A DNA stretch of 40,243 nt, from assembly GCA_937907605.1 (NCBI GenBank), contig CALCYI010000079.1, forward strand, positions 1 through 40,243. The letters run 5' to 3'. The stretch is from an uncultured Clostridia bacterium (GTDB taxonomy: Bacteria; Bacillota; Clostridia; Oscillospirales; Acutalibacteraceae). The position numbers and the translations under genes are program-made. Positions 17,601 through 24,284 of the stretch are shown here, piece after piece (the first letter of the stretch is position 1; the number at the start of each line of letters is the position of its first letter). Below the pieces are notes generated by a model. It saw only the letters and a list, made by a program, of their open reading frames with translations, was not told the origin of the DNA and ran no database searches.

Positions 17601-18317
17601 ATGTATAAAGTTTTACTTAACGAAAAGCTGACTGATGGCGTATATAAAATGGTACTTGAGGGCGACACCTCAAAAATCACGAAGTCCGGTCAGTTCATAA
17701 ATATAAAATTAGAGGGCAGGTTTCTGCGCCGTCCCATATCCGTATGCGACTGCGACGGAAACACCGTTACGGTAATCTACAAGGTAGTGGGCGAGGGTAC
17801 GCAGGATATGTCCGCGCTTCCCGTCGGCGCGGAGCTTGACGTGCTGACGGGGCTCGGCAACGGCTATGATATTTCAAAAAGCAAAAAGCCGCTTTTAATC
17901 GGCGGCGGAGTCGGCGTTCCGCCTCTTTATTACCTTGCGAAAAAGCTGCTTGAAGCAGGACAGAAGCCGACTATAATTCTCGGCTTCAATACAAAAAGCG
18001 AAATCTTTCTTGAAAATGAGTTTAAAGCGCTTGGCTGTGAGGTATATGTTACAACCGCCGACGGCTCGTACGGTATCAAGGGCTTCGTTACCGACGCTAT
18101 GGACGGGCTCAGCTACGATTATTTTTACACCTGCGGTCCTATGCCGATGTTCCGTGCGATAGAAAAAACGGTTACCGTCAGCGGTCAGTACTCCTTCGAG
18201 GAGAGAATGGGCTGCGGCTTCGGAGCGTGTATGGGCTGCTCCTGTAAAACGAAGTACGGCTATAAGCGAATCTGCAAGGACGGTCCCGTGCTCGAAAGGG
18301 AGGAGATTATATGGTAG
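17601..18317 (+). CDS. pyrK: Dihydroorotate dehydrogenase electron-transfer subunit (FAD, 2Fe-2S)
   Basis: A 238-residue subunit of class 1B dihydroorotate dehydrogenase that passes electrons from PyrD to NAD+. An N-terminal ferredoxin-reductase-type FAD domain includes GRFLRRPISVCDCDG; an NAD-binding part has LLIGGGVGVPPLYYLAKKL. The [2Fe-2S] ligands are C205, C210, C213 and C225 in the C-terminal cluster (CGFGACMGC...C). It starts 9 bp after carB and overlaps pyrD by 7 bp. The presence of this subunit points to an NAD-linked, anaerobe-compatible enzyme. Confidence 0.97.
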   Translation: MYKVLLNEKLTDGVYKMVLEGDTSKITKSGQFINIKLEGRFLRRPISVCDCDGNTVTVIYKVVGEGTQDMSALPVGAELDVLTGLGNGYDISKSKKPLLIGGGVGVPPLYYLAKKLLEAGQKPTIILGFNTKSEIFLENEFKALGCEVYVTTADGSYGIKGFVTDAMDGLSYDYFYTCGPMPMFRAIEKTVTVSGQYSFEERMGCGFGACMGCSCKTKYGYKRICKDGPVLEREEIIW

Positions 18318-19222
18318 ATTTATCCGTTAATTTAGCGGGGCTTAAGCTTGATAACCCGATTATCCCCGCCTCTGGCACCTTCGGCTTCGGTAAGGAATTC
18401 AAGGACTTTTATGATATTAATATCCTCGGCTCGTTCTCCTTTAAGGGTACGACGAGGGAGGCGCGCTTTGGAAACCCCACTCCGAGAATTGCGGAGTGTC
18501 AAAACGGTATGATAAACGCCGTAGGGCTTCAAAATCCCGGCGTTCATCACGTTATTGAGCACGAGCTTAAGGAAATGAAGGAGTATTTCAATAAGCCCGT
18601 TATAGCTAACGTTTCGGGCTTTTCGGTTGAGGATTACGCCTACACCTGCGCGCTGCTCGATAAGGAGGAGCAGGTCGGCATACTTGAGGTAAACGTATCC
18701 TGCCCGAACGTTCACGGCGGGGGTATGTCCTTCGGTACCGACCCCGACTGTGCCGCTGAGGTCACGAGGGCGGTCAAGGCGGTTACAACCAAGCCCGTGT
18801 TCATTAAGCTTTCGCCCAACGTTACCGATATCGTGTCAATCGCAAAGGCGTGCGAGGAAGCGGGTGCGGACGGTATCTGCCTTATTAATACGCTGCTCGG
18901 AATGAGAATTGATATTAAGAATAGAAAGCCCATTATTGCCAATAAAATGGGCGGTTTTTCGGGCGACGCGGTTTTCCCCGTGGCGCTTAGAATGGTTTAC
19001 CAGGTTGCAAAAGCCTGCAATATCCCCGTAATGGGCTGCGGAGGAGTTTCGTCGGCAAAGGACGTTATCGAAATGATGATGGCGGGTGCAACTGCGGTAC
19101 AGGTAGGTGCGGCTAATCTTGTTAACCCCTACGTCTGCAAGGAGATAATCGAAGCGCTCCCTGCGGAATGTGAAAAGCTTGCAATAAACAGAATAAGCGA
19201 TATAATAGGAGTGGTTGAATAA
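18311..19222 (+). CDS. pyrD: Dihydroorotate dehydrogenase, class 1B catalytic subunit
   Basis: A 303-residue FMN enzyme oxidising dihydroorotate to orotate. The catalytic base is C131 in NVSCPNVHGGG, the class 1 feature (class 2 uses Ser). NKMGGFSGDAVFPVALRMV and MGCGGVSSAKD are FMN phosphate-binding segments. It forms a heterotetramer with PyrK encoded just upstream. ATG overlaps the pyrK end after AGGGAGGAG; its stop codon overlaps the pyrF ATG by one base. Confidence 0.97.
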   Translation: MVDLSVNLAGLKLDNPIIPASGTFGFGKEFKDFYDINILGSFSFKGTTREARFGNPTPRIAECQNGMINAVGLQNPGVHHVIEHELKEMKEYFNKPVIANVSGFSVEDYAYTCALLDKEEQVGILEVNVSCPNVHGGGMSFGTDPDCAAEVTRAVKAVTTKPVFIKLSPNVTDIVSIAKACEEAGADGICLINTLLGMRIDIKNRKPIIANKMGGFSGDAVFPVALRMVYQVAKACNIPVMGCGGVSSAKDVIEMMMAGATAVQVGAANLVNPYVCKEIIEALPAECEKLAINRISDIIGVVE

Positions 19223-19923
19223 TGGGTAAGGACGTAATTATTGCCTGCGATTTTGACAGTGCTCAAAAGACCTTTGCTTTTCTTGATAAGTTTACCGAGG
19301 AAAAGCCCTTTGTTAAAATCGGAATGGAGCTTTACTATGCCGAGGGACCCTCGATAGTTAAAGAAATCAAGAGAAGGGGACATAAGATTTTCCTTGATTT
19401 AAAGCTTCACGATATTCCTAATACCGTTAAAAAATCAATGGCTGTGCTCAGCAGGCTTGACGTCGATATGACTAATCTTCACGCCGCCGGCACTGTTGAT
19501 ATGATGCGCGCCGCACTCGAGGGCTTAACGCGCGAGGACGGCACAAGACCGCTTTTAATCGCAGTAACCCAGCTCACCTCAACGAGCGAGGAGCGTATGC
19601 AAAACGAGCTTCTTATAAACGCTTCTATTAACGATACGATTATTAAGTATGCCGAAAATGCAAAAACTGCAGGACTTGACGGCGTGGTTTGCTCTCCGCT
19701 TGAAGCGGGTATGGTTAAGGAAGCCTGTGGAGTTGATTTTATGACCGTTACTCCCGGCGTGCGCTTCGCCGACGGCGAGGTCGGAGATCAGATACGGATT
19801 ACCACGCCCGAAAAGACGAAGGAAATCGGCTCGGATTATATAGTAGTCGGCAGACCGATTACGCAGTCTGAAAATCCCGTTGAAGCGTTCAGAAGATGCG
19901 TAAAGGAATTTGTGGGTGAATAG
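19222..19923 (+). CDS. pyrF: Orotidine 5'-phosphate decarboxylase
   Basis: A 233-residue enzyme of the final step, OMP to UMP. The catalytic charged network is D59, K61 and D64 in FLDLKLHDIPNT. Phosphate-binding segments TPGVR and YIVVGRPIT are near the C-terminus. It is the short bacterial type rather than the long actinobacterial type. The start overlaps pyrD by one base, with TAGGAG upstream. Confidence 0.97.
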   Translation: MGKDVIIACDFDSAQKTFAFLDKFTEEKPFVKIGMELYYAEGPSIVKEIKRRGHKIFLDLKLHDIPNTVKKSMAVLSRLDVDMTNLHAAGTVDMMRAALEGLTREDGTRPLLIAVTQLTSTSEERMQNELLINASINDTIIKYAENAKTAGLDGVVCSPLEAGMVKEACGVDFMTVTPGVRFADGEVGDQIRITTPEKTKEIGSDYIVVGRPITQSENPVEAFRRCVKEFVGE

Positions 19924-19924
19924 T

Positions 19925-20581
19925 ATGGAACAGTATAAAAGAGAGTTTATAGAGTTTTTGGAGAGCGCGGGCGTTCTTAAGTTCGGAGATTTCACCGCAA
20001 AGAGCGGCAGAAAAATCCCTTATTTCATCAACGCGGGCGATATTAAAACCGGCGCGCAGATTAAGCGCCTCGGCGAGTTTTACGCAAAGGCATATTTCGA
20101 AAAGCTCGGAGATAAAAAAAGCGTGCTCTACGGTCCTGCGTACAAGGGAATACCGATAGCCGTTTCCGTTGCCTCAGCCCTTGCGGATAAGGGTCTTGAC
20201 GTTCCGTTTTTCTTCAACAGAAAAGAGGAAAAGGATCACGGCGAGGGCGGCGTTTTTGTCGGCTATACGCCTCAGCCCAATGAGGAAATAGTTATCGTTG
20301 AGGACGTTATTACCGCAGGTACGGCAATACGCGAGAGCATGGAGATTCTTTCTTCTCTTAATGGCGCTAAGGTTGCCGCAGTGTTTGTTATGGTTGACCG
20401 CAAGGAAAAGGGGAAAACGGAAAAATCCGCAATGACAGAGGTAGGCGAGGAGTACGGTTTCCCCGTGTACTCGGTGGTTGACGTATACGATATTATCGAG
20501 TATCTCAGCGAGGATGAGGCAAATGCCGAAAACGTTGAGCGGATTAAAAACTATCTTAAAATAAACGGTGCAAAGGAGTAG
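19925..20581 (+). CDS. pyrE: Orotate phosphoribosyltransferase
   Basis: A 218-residue enzyme adding phosphoribose from PRPP to orotate. The PRPP loop EIVIVEDVITAGTAIRES is characteristic, as is SGRKIPYFINAGDIKTG near the N-terminus. The ATG at 19925 lies one base after the pyrF stop codon, with GGGTGA upstream; a start five codons earlier at 19910 would lack any spacing for a ribosome site. pyrB follows after 3 bp, its AAGGAG overlapping the end of this gene. Confidence 0.96.
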   Translation: MEQYKREFIEFLESAGVLKFGDFTAKSGRKIPYFINAGDIKTGAQIKRLGEFYAKAYFEKLGDKKSVLYGPAYKGIPIAVSVASALADKGLDVPFFFNRKEEKDHGEGGVFVGYTPQPNEEIVIVEDVITAGTAIRESMEILSSLNGAKVAAVFVMVDRKEKGKTEKSAMTEVGEEYGFPVYSVVDVYDIIEYLSEDEANAENVERIKNYLKINGAKE

Positions 20582-20584
20582 ATT

Positions 20585-21655
20585 ATGCGACATCTGCTGG
20601 ATACAACCGATTTGACGCTCAGCGAAATTGACGAAATGGTTTCGCTTGCGCTTGATATTATTGAAAACGGAGATAAGTACGCAAAGGCGTGCGAGGGCAA
20701 AAAGCTTGCGACGCTGTTTTTCGAACCGAGCACGAGGACGCGCCTTTCCTTTGAGGCGGCTATGCTTGAGCTCGGCGGAAGCGTACTCGGCTTTTCCGAG
20801 GCTTCCTCGTCGTCAACCGCAAAGGGCGAGAGTGTGGGCGACACCATAAGGACGGTATCGAACTACGCCGATATTATCGCTATGCGCCACCCGCACGAGG
20901 GCGCCGCGTTCGTAGCAAAAAGGAAAACGCTCGTTCCGCTTATCAACGCGGGCGACGGAGGCCACGCTCACCCGACTCAGACCCTTACCGACCTGCTTAC
21001 GATTTTCAGGGAAAAGGGGAGCTTCAATAATCTCACAATCGGTCTTTGCGGAGACCTTAAATTCGGACGCACGGTACACTCTCTGATTAAGGCAATGAGC
21101 AGATATAGTAATATCCGCTTCGTGCTGATTTCGCCAGAGGAGCTGAAAGTTCCCGAGTATATCATAAAGGATGTGCTTCTTCCGAGCGGTGCCGAGTATA
21201 CCGAGGCAAAAACTATTGAAGAGGCAATACCCGAGCTTGATATTCTGTATATGACGAGGGTGCAGAGAGAACGCTTTGCCACCGAGGAGGAGTACTTAAA
21301 GCATAGGGACGCATTTATTCTCGACCTTGAAAAGCTAAAGGGTGCTAAAGAGTATTTGACCATTATGCACCCGCTCCCGAGGGTTAATGAAATCGCCGAG
21401 GAGGTAGACTCGGACAAAAGAGCAAAGTACTTCGAGCAGGCGCTTAACGGAAAGTATATAAGAATGGCTCTGATTTTAACCTTGTTAAATTGGAGAAATG
21501 AACCTGATAATAACCTGCCTGAAAGCTATATTGAATGCGGAAAATGCTCAAACCCGCACTGCATTTCCAATTACCAAAGCCTAAAGAATTTGTGCAAGAT
21601 TTCAGAAACTGACGGAACTAAACGCTGTATTTATTGCGAGAATGAAATTTTATAG
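20585..21655 (+). CDS. pyrB: Aspartate carbamoyltransferase fused to a PyrI-like zinc module
   Basis: Residues 1 to about 303 are a complete catalytic chain: the carbamoyl-phosphate loop FFEPSTRTRLSFE (46-58), SSSSTAKGES (75-84) with the loop residues, HPTQTLTDLL (129-138), MTRVQRERF and MHPLPRVNEI. A normal chain would end here. About 50 more residues follow with C321-X4-C326 (CSNPHC, then IS) and C348-X2-C351 (CIYCENE). This resembles the zinc domain of the separate regulatory chain PyrI, including the CIS after the second Cys and the K/R-C-x-Y-C-E ending. The PyrI nucleotide-binding domain is absent. The tail is AT-richer than the rest (about 36% GC at 21481-21650 against 62% in one 60-base sample at 20881). 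It is last in the operon. Confidence 0.95.
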   Translation: MRHLLDTTDLTLSEIDEMVSLALDIIENGDKYAKACEGKKLATLFFEPSTRTRLSFEAAMLELGGSVLGFSEASSSSTAKGESVGDTIRTVSNYADIIAMRHPHEGAAFVAKRKTLVPLINAGDGGHAHPTQTLTDLLTIFREKGSFNNLTIGLCGDLKFGRTVHSLIKAMSRYSNIRFVLISPEELKVPEYIIKDVLLPSGAEYTEAKTIEEAIPELDILYMTRVQRERFATEEEYLKHRDAFILDLEKLKGAKEYLTIMHPLPRVNEIAEEVDSDKRAKYFEQALNGKYIRMALILTLLNWRNEPDNNLPESYIECGKCSNPHCISNYQSLKNLCKISETDGTKRCIYCENEIL

Positions 21656-21675
21656 TTTATTTATAATGCTTCCCC

Positions 21676-21704
21676 TTGACATAGGAAAACAAAAAAATTA
21701 TTAT
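21676..21704 (+). promoter_or_regulatory. aqpZ promoter
   Basis: TTGACA at 21676-21681 and TATTAT at 21699-21704 with a 17-bp spacer. It lies 20 bp past the pyrB stop codon; no hairpin terminator is visible between, so pyr transcripts may run into this gene. Confidence 0.75.
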
Positions 21705-21751
21705 AAATTATAGGGAAATATTCATTCTAATTAAGGAAGGAAGTAGAAATT

Positions 21752-22459
21752 ATGAGAATTAAAAAGTATTTAGCTGAGCTTATAGGAACAGGAGTTCTTG
21801 TAACCTTTGGCTGCGGAACGGCTATGCTTGTCGGCTGTAACGCTGAATTTGGCAGTGGCTATATTTTAACTGCTCTTGCATTTGGTCTTGTTATCGTGGG
21901 AATGGCTTACTGTATCGGCAATATTTCAGGCTGCCATATTAACCCCGCCGTATCCCTCGGCGTGTTAATTAGCGGCGGAATGAGCATAGGCGACTTTTTC
22001 GGCTATGTAATTGCTCAGTGTATCGGTGCCTTCGGCGGCGCAGGGCTGCTTAAGCTTATCTTTAAGCTCGGCAGAGTTGAGGATTTAACTGGCGGTCTCG
22101 GAACTAACGGGCTTGCCGGCGTTAACGGCAGCGTTATCGCAGGACTTCTCGTTGAGGTTGTGCTTACCTTTGTATTTGTATTTACAATTCTCGGCGTTAC
22201 CTCTAAGAAGGCTAATCACGGATCCTTCGGCGGTCTTGTTATCGGCTTAACCCTTACTCTCGTTCATATTCTCGGTATAGGCTTAACGGGTACCTCTGTT
22301 AACCCTGCAAGGAGCTTCGGTCCTGCCCTCGTTCAGGCGATTTCTGGAAACACGGACGCTATCAAGGTGCTCTGGGTATTCATCGTAGGTCCTTTCGTTG
22401 GCGCTGCAATTGCGGCAGTTGTTTATAAAGTTCTTGAAAGCGGCAAAGAGAAAGCATAA
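21752..22459 (+). CDS. aqpZ: Aquaporin Z-like water channel
   Basis: A 235-residue MIP-family channel with six membrane helices and two NPA boxes (HINPAVSLG, NPA at 64-66; SVNPARSFGPA, NPA at 184-186). The constriction residues read F44, H172, T181 and R187, which match the E. coli AqpZ set (Phe, His, Thr, Arg) and indicate water rather than glycerol selectivity. This matters because glpK is in the same window and the channel could be mislabelled GlpF. Ribosome site GGAAGGAAG. It has its own promoter and terminator. Confidence 0.93.
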   Translation: MRIKKYLAELIGTGVLVTFGCGTAMLVGCNAEFGSGYILTALAFGLVIVGMAYCIGNISGCHINPAVSLGVLISGGMSIGDFFGYVIAQCIGAFGGAGLLKLIFKLGRVEDLTGGLGTNGLAGVNGSVIAGLLVEVVLTFVFVFTILGVTSKKANHGSFGGLVIGLTLTLVHILGIGLTGTSVNPARSFGPALVQAISGNTDAIKVLWVFIVGPFVGAAIAAVVYKVLESGKEKA

Positions 22460-22468
22460 TTATTTTCG

Positions 22469-22495
22469 GGCGGTCGACGACCGCCTGTGTTTTTT
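22469..22495 (+). terminator. aqpZ terminator
   Basis: GGCGGTC (22469-22475), loop GAC, GACCGCC (22479-22485), then TGTGTTTTTT. The next gene's ribosome site GGAG follows at once. Nearly the same stem occurs at 28069-28087. Confidence 0.8.
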
Positions 22496-22505
22496 GGAGT
22501 AAACT

Positions 22506-23960
22506 ATGAACTATATCTCAAAAAAAGAAAAATCAAATTATTATTTCGGCTTAGTCGGTCAGAATATGCTTTACGCCCTTATCGGAGGCTCGTTTTTTAC
22601 GTACTTTTTGACCGACATAGCGCTTTTTCCGGCGCTTGCCGTGTCGGTAATGCTTGTAATAATGAAGGTCTGGGACGGCGTAAACGACCCGATTGTAGGC
22701 TCCTTCGTTGATAAGCATTCCTTCAAAAACGGTGAAAAGCTCCGCCCGTTTTTAAAGTATACTCCACTCCCCGTGGGTATTTTTACGGTGCTTATGTTCC
22801 TCGTTTTTTCAACCGAGGATAAGCTCCTGTGGCTCAGGATTGCGTATTTCGTAATTATGTATATCTGCTGGGATTTAAGTTATACCTTCCAGGACGTTGC
22901 AATCTGGGGCATAACGGCTTGCGTATCTCCCGACTCCTCGGAGCGTGACCGCTTCGTGCAGTGGGCGAGGACCTTCGGCTCAATCTCCTACGGCGTTTTT
23001 AGTATGGGTATTCCGATGGTGCTTGAGATGGTTGTAAACGCAACGGGTATGAGTATGCGTATAATGGTACTTGTTTTTGCGATAATCTTCGGTCTCGGCG
23101 GTTCAATGATGAGCCTTCGCTGCTACAAGGCGCAGGAGCGTATACGCGTGAATGTTAACGACCAGCAGGAGAGCCTCGGCGAAAGCTTTTCGCTGCTCTT
23201 TAAGAATAAGATGATGCTCCTTGTTACCGTAGCTAACCTATGCGGTGCGCTCGGCTTCGGCGCTAACCTCGTTACATATTTCTTCAAATACAAAATCCCC
23301 GCCGACTTCATCGGAAACGGCGAGTGCATATGGGGTATGATAGGCGCGCTCGGACTTACTACGATTTACTACGCTATTACGGGCGCTCCCGGCTTTATCG
23401 GTATGATGCTTGCGGATAAGATGAAAAAATGGTTCGGCGGATACAGGAACGTGCTTATCTTTATGCAGGTATGCAATATCGTTACAAGGGTAATTGCGTT
23501 CTTTATCGGCTTCGAAGGCAAGAACTTCTGGATAGGAATGCTCCTCGTCGGAATTGGCTGTATCCCGAACGGCGCAACTTCGATAGCGCAGACCTCGATT
23601 TTCTGTGACAGTATCGACTATATGGAATACAAGACGGGTAAGAGAACAGAGGGCATCACCTTCTCAATTCAGACCTCGTTTACTAAGATTTCAAGCGGTA
23701 TTACCGCGGGGCTTTCCGCCCTTGCGCTTCATCTTTTGCATTATAAGGCGATACCCGATACTGCTCCAACCTTCCTCGGAACACAGTCTCAGGCGTTTGA
23801 AAACTGGATATGGCCGCTCGTGATGCTCACCCCCGCAATCGCGAGCGTGTGCTTCATAATCCCGCTTCTTTTCATTCACTACACGCCCGAGGAAAGAGCA
23901 AAGGTAGAAGAAACGCTTAAATCCCGCCGCGAAGCCGAAAATGATTTGATAACAGAATAA
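22506..23960 (+). CDS. GPH-family sugar:cation symporter
   Basis: A 484-residue membrane protein with about 12 helices of the glycoside-pentoside-hexuronide (MelB-like) branch of the major facilitator superfamily. Family marks are the early VWDGVNDPIVGSFVDKH motif, GEKLRPFLKYTPLP, and the late GIGCIPNGATSIAQTSIFCDSIDY plus KTGKRTEG. Such carriers import glycosides, pentosides or uronides with Na+ or H+. The substrate is not readable; a plant-derived oligosaccharide is plausible given the GH51 enzyme at 4249. It follows the aqpZ terminator with GGAG as ribosome site and has its own terminator at 24032-24064. Confidence 0.93.
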   Translation: MNYISKKEKSNYYFGLVGQNMLYALIGGSFFTYFLTDIALFPALAVSVMLVIMKVWDGVNDPIVGSFVDKHSFKNGEKLRPFLKYTPLPVGIFTVLMFLVFSTEDKLLWLRIAYFVIMYICWDLSYTFQDVAIWGITACVSPDSSERDRFVQWARTFGSISYGVFSMGIPMVLEMVVNATGMSMRIMVLVFAIIFGLGGSMMSLRCYKAQERIRVNVNDQQESLGESFSLLFKNKMMLLVTVANLCGALGFGANLVTYFFKYKIPADFIGNGECIWGMIGALGLTTIYYAITGAPGFIGMMLADKMKKWFGGYRNVLIFMQVCNIVTRVIAFFIGFEGKNFWIGMLLVGIGCIPNGATSIAQTSIFCDSIDYMEYKTGKRTEGITFSIQTSFTKISSGITAGLSALALHLLHYKAIPDTAPTFLGTQSQAFENWIWPLVMLTPAIASVCFIIPLLFIHYTPEERAKVEETLKSRREAENDLITE

Positions 23961-23968
23961 CCTCTTAG

Positions 23969-24004
23969 CCTCCCTTGTGTAAAGGGAGGGGAACCGCTTG
24001 CGGT
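23969..24004. repeat. Intergenic double-palindrome element
   Basis: CCTCCCTT (23969-23976) pairs with AAGGGAGG (23982-23989), and ACCGC-TT-GCGGT follows at 23993-24004, then GGAGGGATT. Two adjacent small palindromes between a stop codon and a terminator are typical of short interspersed repeats in gut Clostridia genomes. Copy number cannot be judged from one window. Confidence 0.5.
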
Positions 24005-24031
24005 GGAGGGATTGTTTTAATATGTATTCAT

Positions 24032-24064
24032 AAAGAACACGGAACACCCCGTGTTCTTTTTTTA
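24032..24064 (+). terminator. Symporter gene terminator
   Basis: AAAGAACACGG (24032-24042), loop AACACC, CCGTGTTCTTT (24049-24059), then a T run. An 11-bp perfect stem; the T run is directly followed by the TTGACA of the next promoter. Confidence 0.9.
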
Positions 24065-24093
24065 TTGACATACTAATAAAATAATGGTAAAAT
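24065..24093 (+). promoter_or_regulatory. Strong promoter of the structured leader
   Basis: TTGACA at 24065-24070 and extended -10 TGGTAAAAT (TAAAAT at 24088-24093), spacer 17 bp. A start near 24100 falls almost exactly at the base of the long stem at 24095-24224. Confidence 0.85.
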
Positions 24094-24094
24094 T

Positions 24095-24270
24095 AAGTTG
24101 CTAAATTGTAATTGTATATTTTATAGCTTTTTATGCACGCTATTTTTATCTTCCTTGATAAAAATGCATGCTCTTTATTTGACGTGCTTATAAAAGCTAT
24201 ATTCAAATTACAGTTTAGCAGCTTTGAGCATTGCGTTTTTGGCGCAGCTCAGTGCTGCGCATTTTTATTT
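24095..24270 (+). ncRNA. Structured leader RNA or small RNA before the BspA-like gene
   Basis: A nested hairpin fills 24095-24224. Stem 1 pairs 24095-24113 with 24206-24224 (19 bp, two wobbles, both G-U on the plus strand); stem 2 pairs 24122-24131 with 24192-24201 (10 bp); stem 3 pairs GCACG 24135-24139 with CGTGC 24183-24187; an apical hairpin pairs 24142-24150 with 24157-24165. An alternative pairing of 24135-24140 with 24166-24171 competes with stem 3. A terminator follows at 24242-24270, then the ribosome site AAGGAG of the BspA-like gene. It matches no riboswitch class I recognise. It may be a regulatory leader or a self-contained small RNA of about 170 nt. Confidence 0.55.
24242..24270 (+). 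terminator. Leader terminator before the BspA-like gene
   Basis: GCGCAGC (24242-24248), loop TCAGT, GCTGCGC (24254-24260), then ATTTTTATTT. It sits between the strong promoter and the ribosome site, so it must be read through or prevented for the gene to be expressed. GCAGC at 24218-24222, in stem 1, could pair with GCTGC of its right arm as an anti-terminator. Confidence 0.7.
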
Positions 24271-24284
24271 AAGGAGATGTTTTT

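Noticed and set aside
21752..22459. Glycerol facilitator GlpF instead of aquaporin
   Set aside because: The filter residues Phe, His, Thr, Arg match AqpZ; GlpF would have Gly and Phe in place of His and Thr.
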